Part shown: positions 27,496-37,737 of the stretch, one piece after another
Layout: the number at the start of each line of letters is the position of its first letter
How positions within the stretch are numbered: the stretch's first letter is position 1
Source: Thermomonas haemolytica
GTDB taxonomy: Bacteria > Pseudomonadota > Gammaproteobacteria > Xanthomonadales > Xanthomonadaceae
Direction of reading: 5' to 3'
Length of the DNA: 64,000 nucleotides
Assembly (NCBI RefSeq): GCF_004346265.1
Contig: NZ_SMAP01000007.1
Coordinates: 1 to 64,000, forward strand
Program-made: the position numbers and the translations under genes
Notes under the pieces: model-generated
What the model saw: the letters and a program-made list of their open reading frames with translations, nothing else
What the model was told of the DNA's origin: nothing
The model's database searches: none

Positions 27496-28578
27496 TCAGC
27501 CAAGCAGCCGCCAGCCCAGCGTCTCGCCCTGCGCCAGCGGCACCAGCGTGCGCTCACCGAACGGCAATTCAGACGGGATCACCCAGTCCTGCTTGCGCAG
27601 CGTCACGGTGCCGGTATTGCGCGGCAGGCGGTAGAAATCCGCGCCGAAGTGGCTGGCGAAGCCCTCCAGCCGCTCCAGCCGGCCGGCGGCCTCGAACGCC
27701 GTGGCGTACAGCTCCAACGCGTGCAGGCCGGTATAGCAGCCGGCGCAGCCGCAGTCGGCTTCCTTGTCGCCGCGGGCGTGCGGGGCCGAATCCGTGCCCA
27801 GGAAGAAGCGCGGGTTGCCGCTGGTGGCGGCCTCCAGCAGCGCGTGCCGGTGTCGCTCGCGCTTGAGCACCGGCAGGCAGTAGTAATGCGGGCGCAGGCC
27901 GCCGCTGAAGATCGCGTTGCGGTTGTACAGCAGGTGGTGCGCGGTGATGGTGGCGGCGATCTCGCCGTCGGCCTCGCGCACGTAGTCGGCCGCGTCCTGC
28001 GTGGTGATGTGCTCCAGCACCACGCGCAGCCCCGGGAACTCGCGGCGCAGCGGGATCAGCGTGTGCTCAATGAACACCTTCTCGCGGTCGAACACGTCGA
28101 TGTCGCGGTCGGTCACCTCGCCGTGGATCGCCAGCACCATGCCCGTCTCCTGCATGGCCTGGAGCGCCGCGCGGGCGTGGCGCAGGTCGGTGACGCCGGA
28201 ATCGGAATTGGTGGTCGCCCCCGCCGGATACAGCTTCACCGCATGCACGAAGCCGCTGGCCTTGGCGGCGCGGATCTCCTCCGCCGGCGTGTTGTCGGTG
28301 AGGTACAGCGTCATCAGCGGCTGGAAGTCCGAGCCCGCCGGCCGCGCCGCCAGGATCCGCTCCCGGTAGGCCGCCGCCAGCGCCGTGGTGGTCACCGGCG
28401 GCCGCAGGTTCGGCATCACGATCGCCCGCGCGAACTGCGCCGCCGTGTGCGGCAGCACCGCTGCCAGCGCCTCGCCATCGCGCAGGTGCAGATGCCAGTC
28501 GTCGGGGCGTGCGATGGTCAGCGTGGTGCCGGCCGGCACCACTGCGGGCGCGGGGACGTGGTGGGACAGCGAGGGCAT
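27496..28578 (-). CDS. pyrC: Dihydroorotase
   Basis: Zinc enzyme that cyclises carbamoyl-aspartate to dihydroorotate in pyrimidine synthesis. The metal-binding motif HLHLRDG is at about residue 30. The Lys that is carboxylated is in [17 protein letters not shown], further His ligands are in EHTLIPL and VLEHITT, and the catalytic Asp is in [10 protein letters not shown]. At 360 residues it is slightly longer than type II PyrC of E. coli (348). The ATG at 28578 is chosen because homology begins right after it; the frame stays open upstream to 28707 without family-like sequence. Confidence 0.95.
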   Translation of the reverse strand: MPSLSHHVPAPAVVPAGTTLTIARPDDWHLHLRDGEALAAVLPHTAAQFARAIVMPNLRPPVTTTALAAAYRERILAARPAGSDFQPLMTLYLTDNTPAEEIRAAKASGFVHAVKLYPAGATTNSDSGVTDLRHARAALQAMQETGMVLAIHGEVTDRDIDVFDREKVFIEHTLIPLRREFPGLRVVLEHITTQDAADYVREADGEIAATITAHHLLYNRNAIFSGGLRPHYYCLPVLKRERHRHALLEAATSGNPRFFLGTDSAPHARGDKEADCGCAGCYTGLHALELYATAFEAAGRLERLEGFASHFGADFYRLPRNTGTVTLRKQDWVIPSELPFGERTLVPLAQGETLGWRLLG

Positions 28579-28818
28579 GCGCACAGTTCCGGGGCCGTTA
28601 CAGGACGCGCCATTTTGCCGCGAAAAGTCCCGGGGGACATTCGAGCCTGAATGGCGCGGGCGATCGACTGACTCACGCCACGGCGATCGCGGATACTGGC
28701 GCGGCATGAATCCACCCCCCAGTCCGGAACCCCGATCGTCTCCGACGGCCGCATGCAGTTGGCAACCAGCGGCTGGACCCGCGAATACGGCCTGCGCCTG
28801 CGGCTGGCGCGGTAAGCG

Positions 28819-30705
28819 CTAGTCCTCCAGCCCCAGCGCCGCGACCACCTGGTCGGCCAGCGCCACCGGGTCGGCACCGTGGGTGTGCAGGTGCAGTTCC
28901 GGGTGTTCCGGCGGTTCGTAGGGCGAATCGATGCCGGTGAAGTTGCGCAGTTCGCCGCGCCGTGCCTTCGCGTACAGGCCCTTCACGTCGCGCCGCTCGG
29001 CTTCTTCCAGCGGCGTGTCCACGAAGACCTCCAGGAACTCGCCGGGCGCGAACAGCCGGCGCGCCATCTCGCGTTCGGCGCGGAACGGGCTGATGAAGCT
29101 GACCAGCACGATCAGCCCGGCGTCGGTCATCAGCCTGGCCACCTCGGCCACCCGGCGGATGTTCTCCACCCGGTCCTCCGGGGTGAAACCGAGGTCCTTG
29201 TTCAGGCCGTGGCGGACGTTGTCGCCATCCAGCACGTAAGCGTGCCGCCCCATTGCCAGCAGCTTGCGGTCCACCAGGTTGGCGATGGTGGACTTGCCGG
29301 CACCGGACAGGCCGGTGAACCACACGCAGCGCGGTGGCTGGTGCTTGATCCGCGCGCGCGCGGCCTTGTCCACGTCCAGGTGCTGCCAGTGGATGTTGGC
29401 GGCGCGGCGCAGGGCGAAATCGAGGGTGCCGGCGGCCACCGTGGCATTGCTGTGGCGGTCGATCAGGATGAAGCCGCCGAGGGTGCGGTCCTCGGCATAC
29501 GGCGCGAACACCACCGGCTGGTCGAGGTGCAGGTTGCACACCGCGACCTCGTTCAGTTCCAGGTGCTTGGCCGCCAGCGCGTCCTGGGTGTTCACGTCGA
29601 TCTTGTGCTTGATCTCGGTGACCGAGGCGCCGACCGTGCGCGTGCCCAGCTTCAGCAGGTAGGGCCGCCCCGGCAGCAGCGGCGCATCGCCCATCCACAG
29701 CAGGTGCGCCGCGAACTGGTCGGCCACCTCGGCCGGCGCGGCGGCGGTGGCGATCACGTCGCCGCGGCTGGCATCCACTTCATCCGCCAGCGTCAGCGTC
29801 ACCGACTGCCCGGCCACCGCCTGCGCGAGGTCGCCGCCGGCGGTGACGATCCGCGCCACCCGCGAGCGCCGCCCGGACGGCAGCACCGCCACTTCGTCGC
29901 CCGGCGCCACCCGCCCGCAGGCCACGGTGCCGGCGAAGCCGCGGAAGTCCTGGTCGGGCCGGCACACCCACTGCACCGGCATCCGGAACGGCGCATCGCC
30001 GCGCTCGCGCGCGATCGGCACCGTTTCCAGCAGTTCCAGCAGCGCCGGGCCGTCGTACCACGGCATCGCCGGCGAGCGCGCGGTCATGTTGTCGCCGCGC
30101 AGGGCCGACAGCGGCACGGCGTCCACCCGCGCGATGCCCAGCTGCGCGGCCAGCGCGCGGTAGGCTTCCTCGATCCGCGCGAACACCGCCGGGTCGTAGC
30201 CCACCAGATCCATCTTGTTGACCGCCAGCACCACGTGGCGGATGCCCAGCAGCGACACGATGTAGCTGTGCCGGCGGGTCTGGGTGAGCAGGCCCTTGCG
30301 CGCATCCACCAGCACCACCGCGAGGTCGGCGGTGGAGGCGCCGGTGGCCATGTTGCGGGTGTACTGCTCGTGCCCCGGGCAATCCGCGACGATGAACTTG
30401 CGGCGCTCGGTGTCGAAGAAGCGGTAGGCCACGTCGATGGTGATGCCCTGCTCGCGCTCGGCGGCCAGCCCGTCCACCAGCAGGGCGAAGTCGATCGCGC
30501 CGTTCTGGGTGCCGTGGCGGCGGCTGTCGGCCTCCAGCGCGTGCAGCTGGTCGTCCAGCAGGCGGCGGGTGTCGTGCAGCAGGCGGCCGATCAGGGTGCT
30601 CTTGCCGTCGTCCACGCTGCCGCAGGTGATGAAGCGCAGCAGCTGCTTGTGCTCGTGCTGGCGCAGGTAGTCGGCCACCTGCGCCTCGGCGTCCTGCATG
30701 TGCAT
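28819..30705 (-). CDS. cysN: Bifunctional sulfate adenylyltransferase subunit 1 / adenylylsulfate kinase
   Basis: Fused CysN-CysC, about 628 residues. The N-terminal EF-Tu-like GTPase ([36 protein letters not shown]) drives APS synthesis with CysD. The C-terminal APS kinase (from about residue 430; Walker [12 protein letters not shown]) makes PAPS. Fusion of the two is common in Xanthomonadaceae. The start ATG overlaps the cysD stop by one base (TGATG). A second in-frame ATG lies two codons on. Reduction genes (cysH, cysI, cysJ) are not in the window. Confidence 0.96.
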   Translation of the reverse strand: MHMQDAEAQVADYLRQHEHKQLLRFITCGSVDDGKSTLIGRLLHDTRRLLDDQLHALEADSRRHGTQNGAIDFALLVDGLAAEREQGITIDVAYRFFDTERRKFIVADCPGHEQYTRNMATGASTADLAVVLVDARKGLLTQTRRHSYIVSLLGIRHVVLAVNKMDLVGYDPAVFARIEEAYRALAAQLGIARVDAVPLSALRGDNMTARSPAMPWYDGPALLELLETVPIARERGDAPFRMPVQWVCRPDQDFRGFAGTVACGRVAPGDEVAVLPSGRRSRVARIVTAGGDLAQAVAGQSVTLTLADEVDASRGDVIATAAAPAEVADQFAAHLLWMGDAPLLPGRPYLLKLGTRTVGASVTEIKHKIDVNTQDALAAKHLELNEVAVCNLHLDQPVVFAPYAEDRTLGGFILIDRHSNATVAAGTLDFALRRAANIHWQHLDVDKAARARIKHQPPRCVWFTGLSGAGKSTIANLVDRKLLAMGRHAYVLDGDNVRHGLNKDLGFTPEDRVENIRRVAEVARLMTDAGLIVLVSFISPFRAEREMARRLFAPGEFLEVFVDTPLEEAERRDVKGLYAKARRGELRNFTGIDSPYEPPEHPELHLHTHGADPVALADQVVAALGLED

Positions 30706-31610
30706 CAGAAGTAGCCCTCCTGCTTCTTCTTCTCCATCGAATCGGCCGGGTCGTGGTCGATTACCCGGCCCTGGCGCTCGGAGGTGCGCGCGGCCAGCAC
30801 CTCGGCCACCACCTGCGCGGTGGTCTCGGCCTCGGACTCCACCCCGCCGGTCAGCGGGTAGCAGCCCAGCGTGCGGAAGCGCACCTTCTTCTGCTGCGGC
30901 ACCTCGCCCTCGCGCAGCGGCATGCGCGCGTCGTCCACCATGATCAGCACGCCGTCGCGCTCCACCACCGGGCGCACCTTCGCGAAGTACAGCGGCGGCA
31001 GCTCGATGCCCTCGCGCAGGATGTAGAGCCACACGTCCAGCTCGGTCCAGTTCGAGATCGGGAACGCGCGCACCGACTCGCCCTTGTGGATGCGGGTGTT
31101 GTACAGGCTCCACAACTCCGGGCGCTGGTTCTTCGGCTCCCAGCGGTGCTGCGCGGTGCGGAAGCTGAAGATGCGCTCCTTGGCGCGCGATTTCTCCTCG
31201 TCGCGGCGGGCGCCGCCGATCGCGCAGTCGTAGCCGCCCTGCTCCAGCGCCTCGCGCAGCGCACGCGTGCGCATGACCTCGGTATAGACGCTGGCCCCGT
31301 GCGTGAACGGGTTGATGCCCTGGCGCACGCCCTCCTCGTTCACGTGCACGCGGAGCTCCACCCCGCAGCGCGCCGGTACCTGGTCGCGGAAGGCGTAGGT
31401 CTCGCGGAACTCGAAGGTGCTGTCGATGTGCAGCAGCGGGATCGGCGGGCGCGCCGGGAAGAACGCCTTGCGCATCAGGTGCAGCAGCACCGTGCTGTCC
31501 TTGCCGATCGAATACAGCAGCACCGGGTTGCGGAACTCGGCGGCGACCTCGCGCAGGATGTGGATGCTTTCGGCCTCGAGCCGGTCGAGGTGGGAAAGAG
31601 GGGTGTCCAA
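30705..31610 (-). CDS. cysD: Sulfate adenylyltransferase subunit 2
   Basis: PAPS-reductase-fold ATP pyrophosphatase that forms APS from sulfate and ATP together with CysN. The motifs [18 protein letters not shown] (PP loop), [19 protein letters not shown] and [20 protein letters not shown] are diagnostic, and the C-terminus ends QEGYF as in the family. No ATG is present where the protein should start (before [14 protein letters not shown]). The best candidate is a TTG at 31610, giving 301 residues, the usual length, but no clear SD precedes it. The frame runs open to 31886, overlapping the upstream gene. Confidence 0.93.
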   Translation of the reverse strand: MDTPLSHLDRLEAESIHILREVAAEFRNPVLLYSIGKDSTVLLHLMRKAFFPARPPIPLLHIDSTFEFRETYAFRDQVPARCGVELRVHVNEEGVRQGINPFTHGASVYTEVMRTRALREALEQGGYDCAIGGARRDEEKSRAKERIFSFRTAQHRWEPKNQRPELWSLYNTRIHKGESVRAFPISNWTELDVWLYILREGIELPPLYFAKVRPVVERDGVLIMVDDARMPLREGEVPQQKKVRFRTLGCYPLTGGVESEAETTAQVVAEVLAARTSERQGRVIDHDPADSMEKKKQEGYF

Positions 31611-31650
31611 GGCCAGTGAACCAGGATGGGTCGGCAGGCCGGCAAGCGTA

Positions 31651-33291
31651 TCAGGTCGACTTGCTGGCCCGCAGGCGCAGGACATGGCCTGGCGGCATGA
31701 AGGCATCGCTGCGCGCTTGCTGCCAGAAATCGCGGAACACGGCATGCCCCGGCACCCGCCCGCCCAGCAGCTCGCCCGGCTCCAGATAGCGGTACAGCGC
31801 CGCCAGCGAACGCACTTCGGTCGGCGAGACCCGGCGCAGGATGTGCTCGGGGCCGAGCTGGTCGGGATGCGACAGCCCGGCCGCACCCAGCAGATCGCGC
31901 AGGGCCGAGACGGTGTTGCGGTGGAACTCGTACACCCGGGCCGCCTTGTCCGGCACGTCCAGGCGCTTCCAGCGTCCCGGATCCTGGGTGGCCACGCCGG
32001 TCGGGCAGCGATTGGTGTGGCAGCGCAGCGACTGGATGCAGCCGAGCGCGAACATGAAGCCGCGCGCAGCGTTGCACCAGTCGGCGCCCAGCGCCAGGGT
32101 GCGCGCGATGTCGAAGGCGCTGACGATCTTGCCGGCAGCGCCGATGCGGATGCGCTGGCGCAGGTCCAGCCCGACCAGGGTGTTGTGCACCAGCATCAGG
32201 CCCTCGTGCATCGGCACCCCGACATGGTCGATGAACTCGGCCGGCGCCGCGCCGGTGCCACCCTCGGCGCCATCCACCACGATGAAATCCGGCAGCAGCT
32301 CGGGCTGGGACTCGGCCTGTTCGGCCATCGCCTTGGCGATCCCGAACCACTCCCACGGGTGCCCGATCGCGAGCTTGAAGCCGGCCGGCTTGCCGCCGGA
32401 GAGCTCGCGCAGGCGGGCGACGAACTGCAGCAGCTCCAGCGGGGTGGAGAACGCCGAATGCCCTGCTGGCGAGACGCAGTCGCGGCCCATCGGCACCCCG
32501 CGGGTGGCGGCGATCTCGGCGGTCAGCTTGGCCGCCGGCAGCACCCCGCCGTGGCCGGGCTTGGCGCCCTGCGACAGCTTCACCTCGACCATCTTCACCT
32601 GCGGATCGCGCGCCTGCGCGGCGAAGCGTTCCTCGCTGAAGCGGCCGTCCTCATCGCGGCAGCCGAAATAGCCGGAGCCGATTTCCCACACCAGGTCGCC
32701 GCCCCCCTCGCGGTGGTAGGGCGAGATCGAGCCCTCGCCGGTGTCGTGGTAGAAGCCGCCGCGCCTGGCGCCCGCGTTGAGCGCACGGATCGCGGCGGGC
32801 GAGAGCGCGCCGAAGCTCATCGCCGAGATGTTGAACACGCTGGCCGAATACGGCTGCGCGCAGCCGGCGCCGATCAGGATGCGGAAGTCGGGATCGGCCA
32901 CTTCCACCGGCGCCAGCGAGTGGTTGATCCACTCGTAGTCGATGCCGTACACGTCCTGCAGGCTGCCGAACGGACGCACGTCGCTGACGTGCTTGGCGCG
33001 CTGGTAGATCAGCGCCCGCTGCTCCCGCGAGAACGGCGCTTGCTCGGTATCGGACTGGATGAAGTACTGGCGCATCTCCGGGCCGATGGTCTCCAGCCCG
33101 TAGCGCAGGTGCGCCAGCACCGGGTAATTGCGCCGCAACGTGCTCTTGCGCTGCAACAGGTCGGCCGTGCCCAGCGCCGCCAGCGCGCCGAACACCGCCA
33201 CGCCCCACCACGCATGCGGATGCGATGCAGAGAGCAGCAGGAAAACCAGCGCCAGCAGCAGGCTGGCGATGTACACGGCATAGCGGGCCAC
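31651..33291 (-). CDS. FMN-binding glutamate synthase-domain protein
   Basis: 546 residues from a GTG at 33291 (AGGGAG upstream; the longer frame crosses the tRNA-Leu gene and is rejected). Two short hydrophobic helices at the N-terminus ([17 protein letters not shown] and a second at [14 protein letters not shown]) anchor it in the membrane. The rest is the FMN and Fe-S glutamate-synthase core: [50 protein letters not shown] and a Cys-rich [16 protein letters not shown]. It lacks the glutaminase domain and no NADPH subunit gene is nearby, so it is not classical GltB. Physiological reaction unknown. Confidence 0.88.
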   Translation of the reverse strand: MARYAVYIASLLLALVFLLLSASHPHAWWGVAVFGALAALGTADLLQRKSTLRRNYPVLAHLRYGLETIGPEMRQYFIQSDTEQAPFSREQRALIYQRAKHVSDVRPFGSLQDVYGIDYEWINHSLAPVEVADPDFRILIGAGCAQPYSASVFNISAMSFGALSPAAIRALNAGARRGGFYHDTGEGSISPYHREGGGDLVWEIGSGYFGCRDEDGRFSEERFAAQARDPQVKMVEVKLSQGAKPGHGGVLPAAKLTAEIAATRGVPMGRDCVSPAGHSAFSTPLELLQFVARLRELSGGKPAGFKLAIGHPWEWFGIAKAMAEQAESQPELLPDFIVVDGAEGGTGAAPAEFIDHVGVPMHEGLMLVHNTLVGLDLRQRIRIGAAGKIVSAFDIARTLALGADWCNAARGFMFALGCIQSLRCHTNRCPTGVATQDPGRWKRLDVPDKAARVYEFHRNTVSALRDLLGAAGLSHPDQLGPEHILRRVSPTEVRSLAALYRYLEPGELLGGRVPGHAVFRDFWQQARSDAFMPPGHVLRLRASKST

Positions 33292-33309
33292 GGCAGCTCC
33301 CTGCGAAGG

Positions 33310-33396
33310 TGGTGCCCGGAGTCGGGATCGAACCGACATGGCCTTGCGGCCGAGGGATTTTAAGTCCCTTGCGTTTACCAGTTTCGCCATCCGGGC
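33310..33396 (-). tRNA. tRNA-Leu (anticodon TAA)
   Basis: Type II tRNA with a long variable arm. The acceptor GCCCGGA pairs with TCCGGGC. The anticodon loop CTTAAAA lies between AGGGA and TCCCT, and CCA is encoded at 33312-33310. It is the last of three tRNAs after pgsA and ends 19 bases before the start codon of the glutamate-synthase-like gene, with no terminator between. Confidence 0.96.
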
Positions 33397-33556
33397 TGTG
33401 CGGGAAGCTTACCGCGAAGGTGGTGATGGCCGGGATGCACGGCGCGACCGCGGCAGGCCGCCGGCGATCGGTCCACATCGCCCCACGCCGGCGCAGGCGC
33501 GGCATGCCAACGGCACGGCGACCCGCCGCGGCCGCATGCGCCCGACTTCGTCGAAC

Positions 33557-33581
33557 AAAAAAAGCCCCGCTTCCGCGGGGC
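33557..33581 (-). terminator. Intrinsic terminator after tRNA-Cys
   Basis: On the minus strand GCCCCGC, loop GGAA, GCGGGGC, then seven T. It begins eight bases after the tRNA-Cys 3' end. The 160 bases between it and tRNA-Leu hold no gene. Confidence 0.88.
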
Positions 33582-33588
33582 GTTCGAT

Positions 33589-33662
33589 TGGAGGCCGAGG
33601 TCGGAATTGAACCGGCGTACGCGGATTTGCAGTCCGCTGCATAACCACTCTGCCACCCGGCC
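33589..33662 (-). tRNA. tRNA-Cys (anticodon GCA)
   Basis: 74-base cloverleaf. The acceptor GGCCGGG pairs with CTCGGCC (one G-T pair), the anticodon stem GCGGA/TCCGC encloses CTGCAAA, the discriminator is T and CCA is encoded. The U discriminator is typical of cysteine tRNAs. Confidence 0.96.
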
Positions 33663-33755
33663 GGATGACGTGTTCCGTGCCCCGCGATTCTTCCACATCG
33701 CGCGCGTTTGCGCGACTGCGGAGGCTTCGCCCCGGCACGCCGGAGCAGGCTCCGG

Positions 33756-33783
33756 AAAAAACGAAGCCCCGCGGACGGGGCTT
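33756..33783 (-). terminator. Intrinsic terminator after tRNA-Gly
   Basis: Minus strand AAGCCCCG, loop TCCG, CGGGGCTT, then CG and six T. It separates tRNA-Gly from tRNA-Cys, so each tRNA may be individually terminated or processed. Confidence 0.85.
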
Positions 33784-33811
33784 CTCGAACATTAGCTGTT
33801 CTTGCAGAATT

Positions 33812-33887
<76 letters not shown>

Positions 33888-33934
33888 GTTGAGCCCGCCA
33901 TTCTACGGGCTTTTTTCAGGGCGTCAACAGGGTC

Positions 33935-34522
33935 TCACGGATTTTTTTCATCTCCGGTCCGCGGCTCGTCCGCCAGCAGGGTCGGCCAGGCCGCGCGCAG
34001 GTATTCGAAGCCCGACCACAGGGTCAGCATCGCCGCCGCCGCCAGCAGCCACTCGCCGATCAGGAACACCGGGATCCCCAGCACCGGCGCGCGGTACAGC
34101 AGGAACCCCAGCGCCACCATCTGCACGATGGTCTTGACCTTGCCCACCAGTGCCACCGCGACCTTGGCGCGCTGGCCCAGCTCGGCCATCCACTCGCGCA
34201 GGGCCGACACTGCGATCTCGCGGCCGATGATCACGCTGGCCCATAGCGCCATCCACACGGTGTGGTGGTGCTGCACGGTGATCACCAGCGCGGTGGAGAC
34301 CATCAGTTTGTCCGCCACCGGATCAAGGAACGCGCCGAAGCGCGAGAACAGGCGGTAGCGGCGCGCGATCCAGCCGTCCAGCCAGTCGGTGACCGAGGCC
34401 GCGACGAACACCACGGTGGCGGCCAGGTTCGACCAGCGGTAGTCGAGGTAATACACCGCCACCAGCACCGGGATCAGGGCGATGCGGGCCAGGGTCAGCC
34501 AGGTCGGGACGGTCAGCGTCAT
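33935..34522 (-). CDS. pgsA: CDP-diacylglycerol-glycerol-3-phosphate 3-phosphatidyltransferase
   Basis: Inner-membrane enzyme that makes phosphatidylglycerophosphate, the first committed step to phosphatidylglycerol and cardiolipin. The CDP-alcohol phosphotransferase signature is complete: DWLDGWIAR, then eight residues to FGAFLDPVADK. About five hydrophobic helices and 195 residues fit the family. It starts nine bases after uvrC and is followed by three tRNA genes, the same order as in E. coli. Confidence 0.96.
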   Translation of the reverse strand: MTLTVPTWLTLARIALIPVLVAVYYLDYRWSNLAATVVFVAASVTDWLDGWIARRYRLFSRFGAFLDPVADKLMVSTALVITVQHHHTVWMALWASVIIGREIAVSALREWMAELGQRAKVAVALVGKVKTIVQMVALGFLLYRAPVLGIPVFLIGEWLLAAAAMLTLWSGFEYLRAAWPTLLADEPRTGDEKNP

Positions 34523-34531
34523 CCGCGTATT

Positions 34532-36397
34532 CTACTGGTCGCCCTCGCCCGGCGCGGCCTGCGCCAGCCCGTGCAGGGCATCCCACAGGCGCTGGGCCAG
34601 CGCGCGGTTGACGCCTTCGACCTTGGCGATCTCGTCCACCGGCGCGGCCTTGAGCCCCTGCAGCCCGCCGAAATGCTTGAGCAGCGCAGCCCGCCGGCGC
34701 GGCCCGATCCCGGGAATGTCCTCCAGCCGGCTGCTGCTGCGCGCCTTCTGGCGCTTGCCGCGGTGGCCTGTGATGGCGAAGCGGTGCGCCTCGTCGCGCA
34801 CCTGCTGCACCAGTTGCAGCGCCGGCGAGGCCGCCCCGGGTTGCACCTCGCGCCCATCCGGCAGCAGCAGGGTCTCGGCCCCCGGCTTGCGCTCCGGGCC
34901 CTTGGCCACGCCGACCAGCACGACCCCGGTGATGCCGGCATCGGTCAGCACCTCGCGCGCCTGCGCCACCTGCCCCGCGCCGCCGTCGATCAGCAGCACG
35001 TCCGGCAACACGGCGTCGGGCGTGCCCTCGACGGCGGGCCGGAAGCGCCGCTGCAGCGCCTGGTGCATGGCCGCGTAGTCATCGCCCGGCGCGATCCCGG
35101 CGATGTTGTAGCGCCGGTACTGCTTGCGCACCGGGCCCTGTGCGTCGAACACCACGCACGAGGCCACCGTGGCCTCGCCCAGGGTGTGGCTGATGTCGAA
35201 GCATTCGATCCGCGCCGGCGGCTCGGGCAGGCCCAGCAGCTCGCGCAGGGCCTCCACCCGCGCCTGCTGCGCGCCGCTGCTGGCCAGCTCGGTGGCCAGC
35301 GCCAGCTGGGCATTGCGGCGCACCAGCGCGAGGTGGGCGGCGCGCTCGCCGCGCACGCTGGTGCGCAGGGCGACTTTGCGCCCGGCGTGTTCCGACAGCG
35401 CCTGCTCGATCAGCGCGCGCTCCGGGATGTCGCCGTCCAGCACGATCTCCGCCGGCGGCGGCTGCTCGGCGTAGTACTGCGAGACGAACGCCGCCAGCAC
35501 CTCGCCCGCGCTGTCCTCGCCGTTGGTCTTCGGGAAAAACGCCCGCGTGCCGAGGTTGCGCCCGCCGCGGAACGCCAGCAGCAGCACGCAGGCCGCCCCG
35601 CCCTGCATCGCCACCCCCAGGACGTCGAGGTCGGCATCACGCCCATCCATGGTGTGCCGCGCTTGCAGCTTGCGGATGGTCGCGATCAGGTCACGCAGGC
35701 GCGCGGCCTGCTCGAACTCCAGCGCCGCGCTGGCCGCCTGCATCGCCGCCGCCAGCTCCTCGCCCAGCTGCTGGCCCTTGCCCTCCAGGAACAGGCCGGC
35801 GCGGTGCACCGCATCCGCGTACTCGGCCGCCTCCACCCGCCCCACGCAGGGCGCGCTGCAGCGGCCGATCTGGTACTGCAGGCAGGGCCGGCTGCGGTTG
35901 TGGAACACGCTGTCCTCGCAGCTGCGCAGGCGGAACAGCTTGTGCATCAAATCCAGCGTCTCGCGCACCGAGGCGGCGCTCGGGTATGGGCCGAAGTAGC
36001 GCCCCGGGACCGCGCGCGGGCCGCGATGGAAGGCCAGCCGCGGCCACTCCTCGCGGGTCAGCAGCACGAACGGGTAGCTCTTGTCGTCGCGCAGCATCAC
36101 GTTGTAACGCGGCTGCAGCGACTTGATCAGCTGGTTTTCCAGCAGCAGCGCATCGGCTTCGCTGTGGGTGACGGTGGTCTCGATGCGCGCCACCTGGGCC
36201 AGCATCGCCATGATCCGCGCCGGCTTGGGCGCGGCGTTGAAATAGCTGCCGACGCGATTGCGCAGCGCGCGCGCCTTGCCGACGTACAGCAGCCCTCCGG
36301 CGGCATCGAACATGCGGTACACGCCCGGCGCCAGCGGCAGCGCCGCGGCGAACGCGCGACCATCGAACTCCGGGACGGGCGGCGCGCGCCGGGCCAT
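34532..36397 (-). CDS. uvrC: Excinuclease ABC subunit C
   Basis: Makes the two incisions in nucleotide excision repair with UvrA and UvrB. Domains in order: GIY-YIG nuclease (GVYRMFDAAGGLLYVGKARA), Cys-rich segment, UVR motif (EFEQAARLRDLIATIRKLQ), RNase H-like nuclease (ECFDISHTLGEATVASCVVF) and C-terminal double HhH (DIPGIGPRRRAALLKHFGG). 621 residues, close to the E. coli protein. The ATG at 36397 lies four bases after the phosphatase stop; the frame open to 36778 is shadow sequence. Confidence 0.96.
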   Translation of the reverse strand: MARRAPPVPEFDGRAFAAALPLAPGVYRMFDAAGGLLYVGKARALRNRVGSYFNAAPKPARIMAMLAQVARIETTVTHSEADALLLENQLIKSLQPRYNVMLRDDKSYPFVLLTREEWPRLAFHRGPRAVPGRYFGPYPSAASVRETLDLMHKLFRLRSCEDSVFHNRSRPCLQYQIGRCSAPCVGRVEAAEYADAVHRAGLFLEGKGQQLGEELAAAMQAASAALEFEQAARLRDLIATIRKLQARHTMDGRDADLDVLGVAMQGGAACVLLLAFRGGRNLGTRAFFPKTNGEDSAGEVLAAFVSQYYAEQPPPAEIVLDGDIPERALIEQALSEHAGRKVALRTSVRGERAAHLALVRRNAQLALATELASSGAQQARVEALRELLGLPEPPARIECFDISHTLGEATVASCVVFDAQGPVRKQYRRYNIAGIAPGDDYAAMHQALQRRFRPAVEGTPDAVLPDVLLIDGGAGQVAQAREVLTDAGITGVVLVGVAKGPERKPGAETLLLPDGREVQPGAASPALQLVQQVRDEAHRFAITGHRGKRQKARSSSRLEDIPGIGPRRRAALLKHFGGLQGLKAAPVDEIAKVEGVNRALAQRLWDALHGLAQAAPGEGDQ

Positions 36398-36401
36398 CGG
36401 C

Positions 36402-36881
36402 TCAGAGCCGCCCCTGGCGCACCCGTTCGAGGATCCCCTGCGCGGCGGCATCCACCAGCCGGAAGGCATGCTCGAAGTCGCGCGCGGTGCCGTAGTACGG
36501 GTCGGGTACGTCCTTCTTGCCCAGCCCGGCCCACTCCAGCAGCAGCTCCACCTGCGCGTGCGAGGTGCGTGGCTTGCGGATGCGGGCCTCGTGCAGGATG
36601 GTGCGGTCGGCGCACAGCACGAGGTCGAAGGCATCGAAGTCCTCGGCCGCCAGGCGCCGCGCGCGCAAGCCGGAAATATCGATCCCGTGCCCGGCCGCAC
36701 AGGCGATCGCGCGCGGGTCCGGGGCCTGGCCCAGGTGCGAATCGCCGGTGCCGGCCGAATCCACCCGCACCCGCTCACTCAACCCGGCCGCGTCCAGGCG
36801 CGCGCGCAGCACGCCCTCGGCGGTCGGCGAGCGGCAGATATTGCCCAAGCACACCATCAGGATGCCGATCGGTCTAACCAT
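36402..36881 (-). CDS. Low-molecular-weight protein tyrosine phosphatase
   Basis: 159 residues. The P-loop [14 protein letters not shown] holds the CX5R(S) catalytic motif near the N-terminus, and the general acid is in VPDPYYG. Members either act on housekeeping substrates or, as Wzb, dephosphorylate Wzc-type kinases. The ATG at 36881 overlaps kdsB by eight bases. It lies 11.5 kb from wzc, so a link to the polysaccharide locus is only a possibility. Confidence 0.94.
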   Translation of the reverse strand: MVRPIGILMVCLGNICRSPTAEGVLRARLDAAGLSERVRVDSAGTGDSHLGQAPDPRAIACAAGHGIDISGLRARRLAAEDFDAFDLVLCADRTILHEARIRKPRTSHAQVELLLEWAGLGKKDVPDPYYGTARDFEHAFRLVDAAAQGILERVRQGRL

Positions 36882-37659
36882 GCGTGTTCCCTGCGTATTG
36901 CTCCGTGTAGATGCGTTCGGCGCGCACGAGATCCTCCGGCGTATCCACGCCCGGCGGGAACGGCGACGGCGCCAGTGCCACCGCGATCCGCCAGCCGGCT
37001 TCCAGCGCGCGCAGCTGTTCCAGCGCCTCCACCTGCTCCAGCCGCCCCGGCGGCAACGCCGCGAACGCGCGCAGCGCCGCCACCCGGTAGCCGTAGATGC
37101 CGATGTGGCGCAGCCATTCCCCTTCCGGCATCGCGCTGCGGTCACGCGCGAACGCATCGCGCGGCCACGGCACCGGCGCGCGGCTGAAGTACAGCGCATC
37201 GCCGCTGGCGGCGCGCACCACCTTCACCGCGTTCGGATCGAGCAGGGTTTCGACCTCCGTGATCGGCGTCGCCAGGGTGGCGATGCCGGCGCCGCTGGTG
37301 GCCACCGTGCGCGCCACGCAGGCGATGCCATCGGCCGGCGCGAAGGGCTCGTCGCCCTGCAGGTTGACCACGATCGTATCGTCGGCCCAGCCGGCAATGC
37401 GCGCGCATTCGGCCAGGCGATCGGTGCCAGATGCATGCGCGGGCGAGGTCATCGCCACCTGCACGCCGCTGCCCTCCAGCGCCCCGACGATGCGGTCGTC
37501 GTCGGTAGCCACCCACACTGCACGTGCGCCGGCGGCCAGCGCGCGCCGGGCCACGTGCAGCACCATCGGGAGGCCGCCGATCGTGCGCAGGGGCTTGCCC
37601 GGCAGGCGCGAGGCGGCAAAGCGCGCGGGAATCGCGACGATGAACTCGGGCGTGTGCAT
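36874..37659 (-). CDS. kdsB: 3-deoxy-manno-octulosonate cytidylyltransferase
   Basis: Activates Kdo to CMP-Kdo for lipid A-core synthesis. The start [19 protein letters not shown] and NLQGDEPF are family signatures; 261 residues is slightly above the usual 250. The ATG at 37659 is chosen because the upstream extension has no family similarity. A 78-base gap separates it from lpxK; no ycaR/Trm112-like gene lies in it. Confidence 0.96.
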   Translation of the reverse strand: MHTPEFIVAIPARFAASRLPGKPLRTIGGLPMVLHVARRALAAGARAVWVATDDDRIVGALEGSGVQVAMTSPAHASGTDRLAECARIAGWADDTIVVNLQGDEPFAPADGIACVARTVATSGAGIATLATPITEVETLLDPNAVKVVRAASGDALYFSRAPVPWPRDAFARDRSAMPEGEWLRHIGIYGYRVAALRAFAALPPGRLEQVEALEQLRALEAGWRIAVALAPSPFPPGVDTPEDLVRAERIYTEQYAGNTHG

Positions 37660-37737
37660 GCAGGACGTCTGCGGGGGATGGATGCGGAAATTATGGCCGT
37701 TCGCCATCCGGAAGGTGAACCGCGGCCGCGGCGGCGC

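Noticed and set aside
28819-31113. Extended cysN start at 31113
   Set aside because: The extra 136 codons overlap cysD in another frame and have Gly/Arg/Ala-rich shadow composition; TGATG at 30705 is the coupled start.
31651-33390. Longer start of the glutamate-synthase-like gene
   Set aside because: The first 33 codons lie in the tRNA-Leu gene; a GTG with a good SD is just downstream of it.
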